NCBI GenBank assembly: GCA_019635755.1
Contig: JAHBYW010000006.1
Coordinates: forward strand, 130,001 to 194,000
Direction of reading: 5' to 3'
DNA from: Rhizobiaceae bacterium
Lineage (GTDB): Bacteria > Pseudomonadota > Alphaproteobacteria > Rhizobiales > Rhizobiaceae
DNA length: 64,000 nt
Part shown: one piece after another, positions 30,814 to 41,116 of the stretch
Layout: each line of letters begins with the position of its first letter
How positions within the stretch are numbered: position 1 is the first letter of the stretch
Notes under the pieces: generated by a model
Told to the model about the DNA's origin: nothing
Seen by the model: the letters and a program-made list of their open reading frames with translations, nothing else
The model's database searches: none
Made by a program: the position numbers and the translations under genes

Positions 30814-31632
30814 CTATTGCACGACGAAGAAATCCTCGATGCGGCGTGCCGCGGCGCGTAGCGGCGGCAGGAAGTCGCGCTGCATGTCCCTGACCGAGAA
30901 ACGCGCCGATTGCGTGGAGACATTGATCGCCGCGACCGTCGTGCCTGCACGGTCGCGCACGGGGACGGCGATGGAACGCAGGCCGAGTTCGAGCTCCTCG
31001 TCGACGATAGCGTAGTTCTGTTCGGCAACGGTGGCGACGATGGTGGCGAGCGCGCGCTTGGACGTCACGGTCTTCGGGGTATTCGCTCGGATCGTGGCTC
31101 CCGCAAGGAGTGAGCGGACGGCCCGGGAGTCGAGCCCGGCCAGCAGCACACGTCCCATCGATGTGCAATAGGCGGGCAGGCGCGTGCCCACATGCAAGGC
31201 GACCGACAGGATCGTGCGGCCCGGCACGCGCGCGACGTAGACGACGTCCTCGCCCGACAGGACCGCCGCGGAACAGGATTCGTTCAGGCGCTCCGAGACG
31301 CTCCGCATGTGCGGCTCCGCATAGGTCCAGAGCGAGGAACCGCTAACCCAGCTGCGCGCGATCGAGATCAGGCGCGGCGACAACCGGAACCGCCTCCCCT
31401 CCTGGACCGCATAGCCCTCGTCGACAAGCGTCAGCAGGAAGCGCCTTGCGCCCGCGCGCGTCAGCCCGGCGCGCGCGGCGACTTCGCTCAGCGTCAAGCC
31501 GTCAGGGTTCGTCGCGAGGATCTCCATCACGGCGAGGCCGCGGCTGAGCGACGTAACGTGATCGCGCGACCGGTCGGACCGCTCTGGAGCGGTATCCTCG
31601 GGTGGTACATCGGTTTGACCGATGGGGGGCAT
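30814..31632 (-). CDS. pcaR: IclR-family regulator of beta-ketoadipate genes
   Basis: A 272-aa IclR protein. The winged helix at residues ~30-90 (SLSRGLAVMEIL, LTLSEVAARAGLTRAGARRFLLTL) resembles PcaR/PcaU/PobR. The effector domain includes YVARVPGRTILSVALHVGTRLPAYCTSMGRVLLAGL, typical of that group. It is divergent from pcaIJF and separated by 58 nt containing a perfect dyad, so it very likely controls pcaIJF in response to a beta-ketoadipate-pathway intermediate. Start ATG 31632 is taken because further upstream the frame is antisense to pcaI. Confidence 0.9.
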   Translation of the reverse strand: MPPIGQTDVPPEDTAPERSDRSRDHVTSLSRGLAVMEILATNPDGLTLSEVAARAGLTRAGARRFLLTLVDEGYAVQEGRRFRLSPRLISIARSWVSGSSLWTYAEPHMRSVSERLNESCSAAVLSGEDVVYVARVPGRTILSVALHVGTRLPAYCTSMGRVLLAGLDSRAVRSLLAGATIRANTPKTVTSKRALATIVATVAEQNYAIVDEELELGLRSIAVPVRDRAGTTVAAINVSTQSARFSVRDMQRDFLPPLRAAARRIEDFFVVQ

Positions 31633-31658
31633 AGGGATAGTATCACATAGGAAACATA

Positions 31659-31675
31659 TGTTCGCAATACGAACA
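31659..31675 (+). promoter_or_regulatory. Probable PcaR operator between pcaR and pcaI
   Basis: TGTTCGCAATACGAACA has perfect 6-bp arms around CAATA. It lies in the divergent pcaR-pcaI gap, 15 nt before the pcaI ATG at 31691. IclR-type PcaU/PobR sites have GTTCG half-sites, which matches these arms. Confidence 0.7.
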
Positions 31676-31690
31676 GACATGCAGAGGCCG

Positions 31691-32407
31691 ATGAACAAGA
31701 TTTGCGGGGGCATAGACGCGGCGGTCGCCGACATAGACGACGGCGCGACAGTGATGATCGGCGGGTTCGGCGGTGCAGGCGCGCCGATCGAACTGATCCA
31801 CGCATTGGTCGAGCGCTTCAAGAGAACCGGCTCGCCGGGCGGGCTGACGGTCATCAACAACAATGCCGGAAACGGCGCGGTCGGCATCGCCGCCATGATC
31901 TATGCCGGCATGGTCGCGAAAATGGTGTGTTCGTTCCCGCGGTCGTCCGATCCGAGGGCCTTCACCGAGCGATACCTCAAAGGCGAGATCGCGCTGGAAC
32001 TCGTACCGCAGGGCACGCTTGCCGAGCGTATCCGCGCGGGCGGAGCCGGCATTCCCGCCTTCTACACGCCGACGAGCTTTGGGACGGAGATCGCCGACGG
32101 CAAGCCGATCGCCGAGTTCGAGGGCCGCAACTACGTTCAGGAGCGGTGGTTGAAGGCCGACGTGGCGTTGATCAAGGCCGACCGTGCGGACCGCAAGGGC
32201 AATCTGACCTATCGCAAGGCGGCGCGGAATTTCGCGCCGCTGATGGCGATGGCGGCGCAGGTCACCATCGTCCAGGCGAGCAGGATCGTAGAGCCCGGTG
32301 AAATCGACCCGGAACAGGTCGTGACGCCAGGCATCTTCGTGAACCGCGTCATCGAGGTGCGCGAACCCGCCCAGGAAGAAGCGCTGTTGCGTGCGGGAGC
32401 CAAGTGA
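31691..32407 (+). CDS. pcaI: 3-oxoadipate CoA-transferase subunit A
   Basis: A 238-aa subunit of the transferase that moves CoA from succinyl-CoA to beta-ketoadipate. The family I CoA-transferase glycine-rich start VMIGGFGGAGAPIELIHAL (~residues 20-38), NNNAGNG and LVPQGTLAERIRAGGAGIPAFYTPTSFGT are all present. ATG 31691 has AGAGG upstream; an alternative ATG 12 nt earlier is possible. Its stop overlaps the pcaJ start (TGATG). Confidence 0.95.
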   Translation: MNKICGGIDAAVADIDDGATVMIGGFGGAGAPIELIHALVERFKRTGSPGGLTVINNNAGNGAVGIAAMIYAGMVAKMVCSFPRSSDPRAFTERYLKGEIALELVPQGTLAERIRAGGAGIPAFYTPTSFGTEIADGKPIAEFEGRNYVQERWLKADVALIKADRADRKGNLTYRKAARNFAPLMAMAAQVTIVQASRIVEPGEIDPEQVVTPGIFVNRVIEVREPAQEEALLRAGAK

Positions 32408-33078
32408 TGGCCGGCAAGCTGACCAACGCCCAGATTGCTTGGCGCGCGGCGCAGGACATCCCCGACGGCGCCTATGTGAACCTCGGCATCGGCTTCCCGG
32501 AGATGGTGGCGAAGTTCAAGCCGCAGGGCCGCGAGGTGATCTACCACACCGAGAACGGCATTCTCGATTTTGGCGAGTCGCCGCCGCCCGGCGTGGAAGA
32601 CTGGGACCTGATCAATGCCGGAAAGAAGGCCGTCACGCTCAATCCCGGCGCGTCCTTCTTCCATCATGCCGACAGTTTCGCGATGGTCCGCGGCGGTCAC
32701 CTCGACGTCGCGATCCTCGGCGCCTACGAGGTGGCGGAAAACGGCGATCTCGCAAACTGGAGCACCGGTCCGGGCTCGGTCCCGGCCGTGGGCGGTGCCA
32801 TGGATCTGGTGCACGGCGCAAAGCGCGTCTGCGTTATCACCGACCACGTGACGAAGGACGGCAAGCCGAAGCTGCTCAAGCGGTGCCGTCTGCCGCTGAC
32901 CGGCGTGGGCTGCGTGACGACGGTCTATACGAGCCTCGCGGTGGTCGACATCGTGGCCGCCCGCTTCGTGCTGCGCGAGAAGATTCCGGAGATGAGCGTG
33001 GACGAACTGCAGGCCCTGACCGAAGCCAGACTGGTCGTCGACGGCGCCGTCGGCGATCTCATCGTTCCCCAGGTGTAA
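32407..33078 (+). CDS. pcaJ: 3-oxoadipate CoA-transferase subunit B
   Basis: A 223-aa partner of PcaI. The catalytic glutamate lies in the conserved YHTENGILDFG (~residues 46-56). NLGIGFPEMV and GAYEVAENGDLANWSTGPGS are family signatures of the beta subunit. It begins at ATG 32407 through TGATG overlap with pcaI and is followed by pcaF two bases after the stop. Confidence 0.95.
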   Translation: MAGKLTNAQIAWRAAQDIPDGAYVNLGIGFPEMVAKFKPQGREVIYHTENGILDFGESPPPGVEDWDLINAGKKAVTLNPGASFFHHADSFAMVRGGHLDVAILGAYEVAENGDLANWSTGPGSVPAVGGAMDLVHGAKRVCVITDHVTKDGKPKLLKRCRLPLTGVGCVTTVYTSLAVVDIVAARFVLREKIPEMSVDELQALTEARLVVDGAVGDLIVPQV

Positions 33079-33080
33079 CC

Positions 33081-34286
<1,206 letters not shown>

Positions 34287-34340
34287 TTTGTCTGGACAAG
34301 AAAATCCGCACCTGTGTCGCCATCTCCCCAAATAGTTGTG

Positions 34341-34381
34341 TTGAATTTTGGTTGATTTTATACAGTATATATCTGAAACTA
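34341..34381 (+). promoter_or_regulatory. AT-rich promoter-like region before the GIY-YIG gene
   Basis: A conspicuously AT-rich island between pcaF and the nuclease gene. It contains TATACA (34359-34364) 17 nt after TTGTGT (34336-34341), and further TATATA steps to 34371. It would be a strong promoter in this background, and its composition differs sharply from its neighbours. Confidence 0.4.
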
Positions 34382-34409
34382 TGCAGGAGAGTTGTGTTCA
34401 GCGTAGCGT

Positions 34410-35149
34410 GTGGAGCGGCATTTGCTTGACCGGGATGTCATCGTCCAGGCGATCTTGGACGTTTACAGCCAAATAAGCAGGTCGCCGGGCCGCGTCATAT
34501 TCGAGAGGCTGACGGGCATTCGACGCCATGAGTGGTATGGCCGGTACTGGCCGAACTGGAGTGAGGCGCTGCGGGCGGCCGGCTCCCTCCCAACCCCCGC
34601 AACCCTGCCATCGACGAGAAGCAGCTGCTGAGCGCCTACCTTGCCCTGGTGGTTCTGCTCGGGCACGTGCCGAGCGAGGGCGAGATGGGCGTCGAGTCCC
34701 GGCGCCTTCCGCATTTTCCGGCGTCGAGCACGTTCCGCGCGCGCTTTCGCTCGAAGCAGCACCTGCTCGAACGGGCTCTGGCATTCGCCCGCACATCGGG
34801 AACGGCGACGAAGACCGTCGCGCAACTCGCCGAAGCCGTCGCGCGCGCCGCTCCGGACCGTCGGCGGGAACCGGTCCAGCCGCCGCGCAGCGCCGGATAT
34901 GTCTACATGATGCGGTTCGGCAGCAGCTACTACAAGATCGGTCGGACGAACCGCCCGGACCGTCGGCAGTTCGAGATCGGGCTCAGCCTGCCGGACAAGG
35001 TCAAGCCGATCCATGCCATCCGAACCGACGATCCGAGCGGAATCGAGGCCTACTGGCATCGGCGGTTCAAGGAAAAGCGGCTGAACGGCGAGTGGTTTCG
35101 CCTCAGCCGGGACGACGTGACCGACTTCAAGCGCCGGAAATTCATGTAG
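34410..35149 (+). pseudogene. GIY-YIG (MUG113/T5orf172-like) nuclease gene with a frameshift
   Basis: Two frames together encode one protein. From GTG 34410, the first ~57 residues (ILDVYSQISRSPGRVIFERL ... YWPNWSEALRAAG) look like a homing-endonuclease-associated helical repeat. The frame then runs into a stop at 34629. The continuing protein resumes in the frame of 34592 (NPRNPAIDEKQLLSAYLALV), giving a second such repeat and a C-terminal GIY-YIG domain (GYVYMMRFGSSYYKIGRTN; later FKEKRLNGEWFRL) ending at 35149. Loss of one C in the CTCCC run at 34586-34590 would explain the shift. It could be a decayed gene, a sequencing error or programmed slippage. An ATG at 34649 could still express the C-terminal part alone. 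Confidence 0.72.
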
Positions 35150-35176
35150 GGCCGGGGCGGGCGACTGTCTCGGCGG

Positions 35177-36016
35177 TCACCCGAGGAAGGACTTCGCCTT
35201 CATGGTCTTCGGGACAGCGACGCCCAGCCGCTTCAGGATGGTCGGCGCCAGCTGCAACTGGTCCAGCACCACGTCGCGCTTCGGGGCGCGCCCGGCGCCG
35301 AAGTAATAGAGCGCGAAATCCTGCTGCTCGGGCGACCGGCCGCCGTGGTGGCCGCGGTCCGTCTGCCCGTGATCAGCCGTGACGATCACCTCGTAGCCAT
35401 CCTTCAGCCAGCCGGGCAGGAAGGCGGCCAGCATGCCGTCCGCCGCGTAGCAGGCGTGGTCCATCTCGACGCAGTCATGCCCGTAGCGATGACCCATCGA
35501 ATCCAGCGTGCAGGTGTGCAGGATGCCGTAGTCGATGTGGAAGCGCTTCGTCAGCATGGTCAGCGTGGCGAAGAGATCGACGTCGGACGGCGTCATCTGG
35601 TTGCGATGGTTGTAGCCCGTCATCGTGTGGAAGCGGCCGTGCGTGATCGGCCCGCCGGGTTCGTCATATTCGATGTCGCCAACGAGATCGAACGGGTAGC
35701 GGTTGAAGAATTCCGACCAGTAGGAATGCGTGACGGCGCCGGTGATCCCTCCAGCCCTGCTGACTTCGGAAAAGATGTCCGGCACATCGACGCGGAAGCG
35801 CACCTCGTTGGACAGGATGCCGTGCTGCTGCGGCGACACCCCTGTGTGGATCGAGGCATAGCAGCACGCGGAGGTCGACGGCAGCACCGACCGCATCGTC
35901 CAGACGCGGGCATGGCCGGAATCGACCCAGCCCTCGAGATTGCCGAACAGCCGGCGCCAGTTGCGGTACGGCACGCCGTCAAGGATGATGAGGAGCAGTT
36001 TCGAGCGAAGGGCCAT
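35177..36016 (-). CDS. Alkaline-phosphatase-superfamily phosphodiesterase/hydrolase
   Basis: A 279-aa protein of the type I phosphodiesterase/nucleotide pyrophosphatase group. The metal-binding Asp is in LLLIILDGVPYRNW (residues ~7-20), the nucleophile region in SVLPSTSACCYASIHTG, and the C-terminal metal ligands in TADHGQTDRGHHGG. There is no obvious signal peptide. It is last gene of the peptide-type ABC operon, 16 nt after the ATPase gene, so it probably processes an imported phospho- or sulfo-compound; the substrate is unknown. Confidence 0.82.
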   Translation of the reverse strand: MALRSKLLLIILDGVPYRNWRRLFGNLEGWVDSGHARVWTMRSVLPSTSACCYASIHTGVSPQQHGILSNEVRFRVDVPDIFSEVSRAGGITGAVTHSYWSEFFNRYPFDLVGDIEYDEPGGPITHGRFHTMTGYNHRNQMTPSDVDLFATLTMLTKRFHIDYGILHTCTLDSMGHRYGHDCVEMDHACYAADGMLAAFLPGWLKDGYEVIVTADHGQTDRGHHGGRSPEQQDFALYYFGAGRAPKRDVVLDQLQLAPTILKRLGVAVPKTMKAKSFLG

Positions 36017-36032
36017 GATGCCGAGACGGGAT

Positions 36033-37709
36033 CTAGTTCCCGGCGCTCTCCATGCGGCGGCTCTGGATCGCCTTCTCCAGCCAGCCGATCTCCATCTCGG
36101 GCACCGAGGAGAGCAGAAGGTCGGTGTAGGCGTCGAATGGCGGGGTCAGGACCTGGGTCTTGGTGCCGTAGCGCACCACCTCGCCGCGGTACATCACCGC
36201 GATCGAATCGGCGATCGACTTCACCGTCGCGATGTCGTGGGTGATGAACATGTAGGCGACGCCCTCCTGCTCCTGCAGACCGAGCAGGAGCTTCAGGATG
36301 CCGTTGGCGACCAGCGGGTCGAGCGCGCTCGTCACTTCGTCGCAGATGATCAGCTTCGGCCTCGCGGCCAGGGCGCGGGCGATGCAGACACGCTGCTTCT
36401 GGCCGCCCGACAGTTCGGCCGGATAGCGGTCGACGAAACCCTTGCCCATCTCGATCTTGTCGAGCAGTTCGCCGACGCGGGCGTCGCGGTCGTTTCCGGT
36501 CATGCCGAAATAGAATTCGAGCGGCCGGCCGATGATCGTTCCTACCGTCTGGCGCGGGTTCATCGCGACGTCGGCCATCTGATAGATCATCTGAAGCTGG
36601 CGCAGGTCTTCCTTGGTGCGGGCCGACAGCGCGTTGGACAGCTGACGGGCGGCGAAGGTGACGGTGCCCTGTTCCGGCGGCAGCAGTCCTGTCACCGCGC
36701 GCGCCAGCGTCGACTTGCCCGAGCCGGATTCGCCCACGACGGCGAGCGTCTGGCCCGGATAGATGTCGACACTGACGTTCTTCAGCACCTTGACCGCGCT
36801 GCGTCCGTAGGAGGCTGTCACGTTGCGGACCGAGAGGATCGGCTGCGGCCCGGGCAGCTTCTCGTCGTGCGTGATCTCGTGCATCGAGACCAGCGCGTTG
36901 GTGTAGGCCTGCCGCGGCTCCTTGATGATCTGGCGGGTGCCGCCCCATTCGACCAGCTTGCCGTGGCGCAGCACCATGATCTCGTCGGCGACCTGCGCGA
37001 CGACGGCGAGGTCGTGCGTGATGTAGAGCGCGGCGACGCCGGTGTCGCGGATGGCGTCCTTGATCGCTGCAAGGACGTCGATCTGCGTCGTCACGTCCAG
37101 CGCGGTCGTCGGCTCGTCGAAGACGATCAGATCGGGCTCGGAGCAGAGCGCCATCGCCGTCATCACGCGCTGCAGCTGGCCGCCCGAAACCTGGTGCGGA
37201 TAGCGGTCGCCGATCGTTTCGGGATTGGGGAGGCTGAGCTTGCGGAACAGCGTCACGGCCCGCGTCTCGACCTCCGCGCGCTTGGCCTTTCCGTGCTGCA
37301 GCGTCGCCTCGACCACCTGATCCATAAGGCGGTGGGCCGGGTTGAACGCCGCGGCTGCCGACTGCGCCACGTAGCACACCTCGCGACCGCGGATCTTGCG
37401 GAGCCCCTGCCGGCCGCCCTCGAGGATGTCGCGGCCGTTCAGGATGACCTGCCCCTCGGTGATGCGGACGCCACCGCGCCCGTAACCCATGGAGGCGAGG
37501 CCGATCGTCGACTTTCCCGCACCCGACTCGCCGATCAGGCCCAGCACCTTGCCGCGCTGCAGCGTCAGCGAGACGCCGTCGACGATGGTGACGTTGGTCG
37601 GACTTCCCCCGGGCGGATAGACGGTCGCCTCGATGCGGAGGTCGCGGATGTCGAGCAGCACGTCGTCCTGCCCGGGCGAAACCCGCTTCTTCACCACCGG
37701 CCTGGCCAT
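36033..37709 (-). CDS. Fused double ATPase of a peptide/nickel-type ABC importer (DppD-DppF fusion)
   Basis: A 558-aa protein with two complete ABC domains. Domain 1 has Walker A GESGAGKST, signature VSGGQLQRVMT and Walker B LIVFDEPTTALD. Domain 2 (from ~residue 290) has GESGSGKST, LSGGQKQRVCIARAL and LIICDEVTSALD. Peptide importers usually use two separate ATPases, but fused forms occur. ATG 37709 overlaps the stop of the second permease (TGATG). The open frame further upstream is antisense/out-of-frame permease sequence, not part of the protein. Confidence 0.93.
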   Translation of the reverse strand: MARPVVKKRVSPGQDDVLLDIRDLRIEATVYPPGGSPTNVTIVDGVSLTLQRGKVLGLIGESGAGKSTIGLASMGYGRGGVRITEGQVILNGRDILEGGRQGLRKIRGREVCYVAQSAAAAFNPAHRLMDQVVEATLQHGKAKRAEVETRAVTLFRKLSLPNPETIGDRYPHQVSGGQLQRVMTAMALCSEPDLIVFDEPTTALDVTTQIDVLAAIKDAIRDTGVAALYITHDLAVVAQVADEIMVLRHGKLVEWGGTRQIIKEPRQAYTNALVSMHEITHDEKLPGPQPILSVRNVTASYGRSAVKVLKNVSVDIYPGQTLAVVGESGSGKSTLARAVTGLLPPEQGTVTFAARQLSNALSARTKEDLRQLQMIYQMADVAMNPRQTVGTIIGRPLEFYFGMTGNDRDARVGELLDKIEMGKGFVDRYPAELSGGQKQRVCIARALAARPKLIICDEVTSALDPLVANGILKLLLGLQEQEGVAYMFITHDIATVKSIADSIAVMYRGEVVRYGTKTQVLTPPFDAYTDLLLSSVPEMEIGWLEKAIQSRRMESAGN

Positions 37710-38527
37710 CAGCCGCGCCCTCCCTTGAGGCTGGTCGTCCGGTTGAGGATCCAGTCGGCGACGAGGTTGACCGAGATTGCGAGCGCCGCGATGGCGGCAG
37801 CCGGGATCAGCGCGGCAGGAATGCCGAACACGATGCCGTCCTTGTTCTCCTTGACCATGCCGCCCCAGTCTGCCTCCGGCGGCTGCACACCGAGCCCGAG
37901 GAAGGAGAGCGCGGACAGGAACAGGACGGCATAGATGAAGCGCAGGCCGAGCTCCGACACCAGCGGGGAGAGCGCATTGGGCAGGATCTCGCGGAAGATG
38001 ATCCAGCCGCGGCCCTCGCCCCGCAGCTTCGCCGCCTCGACATAGTCCATCACGTTGATGTCGACCGCGACCGCGCGGGACAGGCGGTAGACGCGCGTGG
38101 CGTCGAGCAGGCCCATGACCATGATCAGCGTGAAGAGGGTGCTGGGCAGCACGGAGAGCACCACGAGGCCGAAGATCAGGGTCGGGATCGACATCAGCAG
38201 GTCGACGAAGCGCGACAGGATCATGTCGAACCAGCCGCCGATGACGGCGGCCGCGAAGCCAAGGAACGAGCCGAGGATGAACGAAACAGCGGTCGCCAGC
38301 GACGCGATCAGGATGGTCGTGCGGGCGCCGTAGATCATGCGGGTCAGCAGGTCGCGGCCGATGTTGTCGGTGCCCAGCAGGAACTTGTCCGACATCGGCT
38401 CCCACACGCCGCCGACCGTCTCGGACAGGCCATAGGGGGCAATCAGCGGCGCGAAGATCGCCGTGAACAGGAACAGGAGCGACAGGATCAGGCCGATCAA
38501 CGCTCCGATCGGAATGCGTCTCAACAT
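37709..38527 (-). CDS. Peptide-type ABC transporter permease (DppC-like)
   Basis: A 272-aa inner-membrane protein. A single N-terminal helix and LIAPYG segment precede the LLGTDNIGRDLLTRMIYGART motif (~residues 50-71) that defines OppC/DppC permeases. YVEAAKLRGEGRGWIIFREILPN is the EAA loop, and LSFLGLGVQPPEADWG sits near the C-terminus. It lies 9 nt after the DppB-like gene and overlaps the ATPase start. Confidence 0.94.
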   Translation of the reverse strand: MLRRIPIGALIGLILSLLFLFTAIFAPLIAPYGLSETVGGVWEPMSDKFLLGTDNIGRDLLTRMIYGARTTILIASLATAVSFILGSFLGFAAAVIGGWFDMILSRFVDLLMSIPTLIFGLVVLSVLPSTLFTLIMVMGLLDATRVYRLSRAVAVDINVMDYVEAAKLRGEGRGWIIFREILPNALSPLVSELGLRFIYAVLFLSALSFLGLGVQPPEADWGGMVKENKDGIVFGIPAALIPAAAIAALAISVNLVADWILNRTTSLKGGRG

Positions 38528-38536
38528 GTCCGCCTC

Positions 38537-39517
38537 CTAGCGGGGGTGCCGCAGGCGCGGGTTGCTGAGGATCGAGGCGACGTCGGCCACGATGTTCATC
38601 AGGATGTACACGCTGGCGAAGATCAGGCCGACGGCCTGCACCACGGGGACATCACGCTTGGACACGTGGTCGACCAGGTACTGCCCCATGCCGGGGTAGA
38701 CGAAGATGACCTCGACGACGACCACGCCGACGACGAGGAAGGCGAGGTTCAGCGTCACCACGTTGACGACCGGCGCGATCGCGTTCGGGAACGCATGCCG
38801 GCGGATGATCTGGAACGGCGTCAGGCCCTTCAGCTCGGCGGTCTCGATGTATGCCGACTGCATGACGTTGAGGATGGCGGCGCGCGTCATGCGCATCATG
38901 TGCGCCAGCACCACGAGCACCAGCGTCGCGACCGGAAGCGCGATCGTATAGAGCTTGTCGAGGAACGGCATGCTGTCGTTGAAGGACACGGCGACGGCCG
39001 GGAACCACCCGAGCTGAACGCCGACGAAATAGATCAGCAGGTAGCCGATGAAGAACTCAGGCAGCGACGTCGAGGCGAGCGCGAAACCGGAGATCGTCTT
39101 GTCGACCCAGGTGTTGCGGTAGCGCACCGCCACGAGGCCGAGCGCGATCGCCAGCGGCACGGAGATGATGGCTGCCCAGAAGGCGAGGAACAGCGTGTTC
39201 CAGAGACGCCCGCCGAGAGAGCGGGCGATGTCCTGGCCGTTCGACAGGGCGGTACCCAGGTCGCCGGTGAGGACACCGCCCAGCCAGGCCATGTAGCGTA
39301 TGTAGGCCGGGACCGGATCGCCATTGGCGTCGATGAGCCCGAGCTCGAAGCGGATGTTCCGCAACGCCTCCGGCGTCGCGGACTGGCCCAGGATGGCCTG
39401 GGCAACGTCGCCCGGCAGGAGTTGCGTGCCGGCGAAGATCAGCACCGACACCGCAAACAGAAGGAGAATGCCCAGCGCGACGCGCTGGGCAATCAGTCGA
39501 GCAACCGGGCCCCCCAC
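38537..39517 (-). CDS. Peptide-type ABC transporter permease (DppB-like)
   Basis: A 326-aa inner-membrane protein of the OppB/DppB group. The first helix is residues ~10-28, then LLPGDVAQAILGQSATPEAL, the external domain GVLTGDLGTALSNGQ and the EAA loop ETAELKGLTPFQIIRRHAFPN (~residues 228-248). VEVIFVYPGMGQYLVDHV follows. It starts with GTG 39517, 9 nt after the binding-protein stop. Confidence 0.94.
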   Translation of the reverse strand: MGGPVARLIAQRVALGILLLFAVSVLIFAGTQLLPGDVAQAILGQSATPEALRNIRFELGLIDANGDPVPAYIRYMAWLGGVLTGDLGTALSNGQDIARSLGGRLWNTLFLAFWAAIISVPLAIALGLVAVRYRNTWVDKTISGFALASTSLPEFFIGYLLIYFVGVQLGWFPAVAVSFNDSMPFLDKLYTIALPVATLVLVVLAHMMRMTRAAILNVMQSAYIETAELKGLTPFQIIRRHAFPNAIAPVVNVVTLNLAFLVVGVVVVEVIFVYPGMGQYLVDHVSKRDVPVVQAVGLIFASVYILMNIVADVASILSNPRLRHPR

Positions 39518-39526
39518 GGTCGTCCC

Positions 39527-41116
39527 TTAGCTCGCGACCCAGCAGGTGTTCAGGGCGTAGCCGTCCCTCAGCTCGTGGGTCTTGCCGGTCTTGTAGCCGG
39601 CGACGCGCGGGCCGGTGGCGTCGATCACGTCGTTGAACATCGGCAGGATCAGGCCGCCTTCGTCGCGCACGATCACCGCCATGTCGCGGTACATCGCCTT
39701 GCGCTTGTCGCCATCGGTCTCGGCACGCGCCTGGATCAGCAGCTGGTCGAACTGCTCGTTCTTGAAGCGGGTGTCGTTCCAGTCGGCGGTCGACAGATAG
39801 GCGGTCGAGTACATCTGGTCCTGCGTCGGGCGGCCGCCCCAGTAGGAGGCGCAGAAGGGCTGCTTGTTCCACACCTCGTCCCAGTAGCCGTCCGCCGGCT
39901 CGCGCTTGATCTCGAGCTGGATGCCGGCCTTGGCCGCGCTCTGCTGGAACAGCACGCTGGCGTCGACCGCGCCCGGGAACGCCGCGTCGGACGTTTGCAG
40001 GACGATCGGGCCGCTGTGTCCGGACTTCTGATAGTGGAACTTGGCCTTGTCCGGATCGAAGGCGCGCTGCTCGATGTCATCGGGGAACAGCGGGTAGGCG
40101 TTGTTGATCGGGAAGTCGTTGCCCACCGAGCCGTAGCCCATCAGGATCTTGTCGACCATCTCCTGACGGTCGATCGCGTATTTCAGCGCCAGCCGCACGT
40201 CGATGTTGTCGAACGGCGCGGTGTTGCAATGCGCGACGAAGACGTAGTGGCCCGGGCCGGCAGCGTTCTGGATGGTGATGCCGGGGACGCGCTTGATGAG
40301 TTCGATGACCTTCGGCTCGATGCGGTTGATCATGTCGACCTGACCGCCCTGGAGCGCCGACATGCGCGCCGTGGCGTCGTTGATCACGAGGACCTCGATC
40401 TGGTCGAGGAAGCCCATGTTCTCCTGGTCCCAGTAGTTGGCGAAGCGCTCGCCGCCGTGGCGCACGCCCGGCTCGTTGACGGCAACCTTGTAGGGGCCGG
40501 CGCTGACGCCCTCGGCCGGGTTGTCCTTGCCGCCGTTCGGCTGGATGATCAGATGGTAGTCTGTCATCAGGAACGGCAGGTCGGCATTGCCTTCCTTGAG
40601 GGTGACGATGACCTCGTTGCCGCTCGCCTTGAGCGACTCCACGCCGCGCATGACGCCCAGCGCGCCGGACTTCGATTCCTCGGCGGAGTGGCGCTCCAGC
40701 GTAGCGACGACATCCTCGGCGGTGACGGTCTTGCCGTTGTGGAACTCGACGCCCTGGCGGATCTTGAAGGTCCAGACCTTGGCGTCGTCGGAGGAGCCGA
40801 AGTCTTCGGCGATGCAGCGTCGCAGCGAGCCGTCGGGGTTGATCGCAAGCAGATACTCGCCCCAGCACTTGCCGAACAGGAACATCACCTGGGTGAGCGC
40901 CAGCGCCGGATCGAGCGTGTTGGTGGATTCACCGCCGACGAGGCCGGCCCGCAGGATGCCTCCGCGAACGGGCGTCTGGGCGAGCGCGGCGCCCGAAAGC
41001 AGGGTGTTGGCGAACGTGCTGGTGACGCCGAGCGCGGCGGCGCGGCCGAGGAAATCGCGGCGGTTCATCATGCCGGCGACAACGCGACGGCTCAGGAATT
41101 CGAGTTCACGGGACAT
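39527..41116 (-). CDS. Peptide/nickel-type ABC transporter substrate-binding protein, Tat signal
   Basis: A 529-aa solute-binding protein of the SBP_bac_5 family. The twin-arginine motif NRRDFLGRAAALGV (~residues 18-31) followed by a hydrophobic stretch ending SGAALAQ indicates export by Tat. KVWTFKIRQGVEFHNGKTVTAEDVVATLERH is the family signature. The ligand is unknown (peptides, opines, nickel complexes and others are known). It is second in the series, 150 nt after the CocE-type hydrolase gene, from which it may have its own promoter. Confidence 0.92.
   Translation of the reverse strand: MSRELEFLSRRVVAGMMNRRDFLGRAAALGVTSTFANTLLSGAALAQTPVRGGILRAGLVGGESTNTLDPALALTQVMFLFGKCWGEYLLAINPDGSLRRCIAEDFGSSDDAKVWTFKIRQGVEFHNGKTVTAEDVVATLERHSAEESKSGALGVMRGVESLKASGNEVIVTLKEGNADLPFLMTDYHLIIQPNGGKDNPAEGVSAGPYKVAVNEPGVRHGGERFANYWDQENMGFLDQIEVLVINDATARMSALQGGQVDMINRIEPKVIELIKRVPGITIQNAAGPGHYVFVAHCNTAPFDNIDVRLALKYAIDRQEMVDKILMGYGSVGNDFPINNAYPLFPDDIEQRAFDPDKAKFHYQKSGHSGPIVLQTSDAAFPGAVDASVLFQQSAAKAGIQLEIKREPADGYWDEVWNKQPFCASYWGGRPTQDQMYSTAYLSTADWNDTRFKNEQFDQLLIQARAETDGDKRKAMYRDMAVIVRDEGGLILPMFNDVIDATGPRVAGYKTGKTHELRDGYALNTCWVAS

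Noticed and set aside
32391-33080. Upstream extension of the pcaF frame through pcaJ
   Set aside because: The sequence before 33081 is out-of-frame pcaJ; the thiolase starts with MTEAFICDYIRTP.
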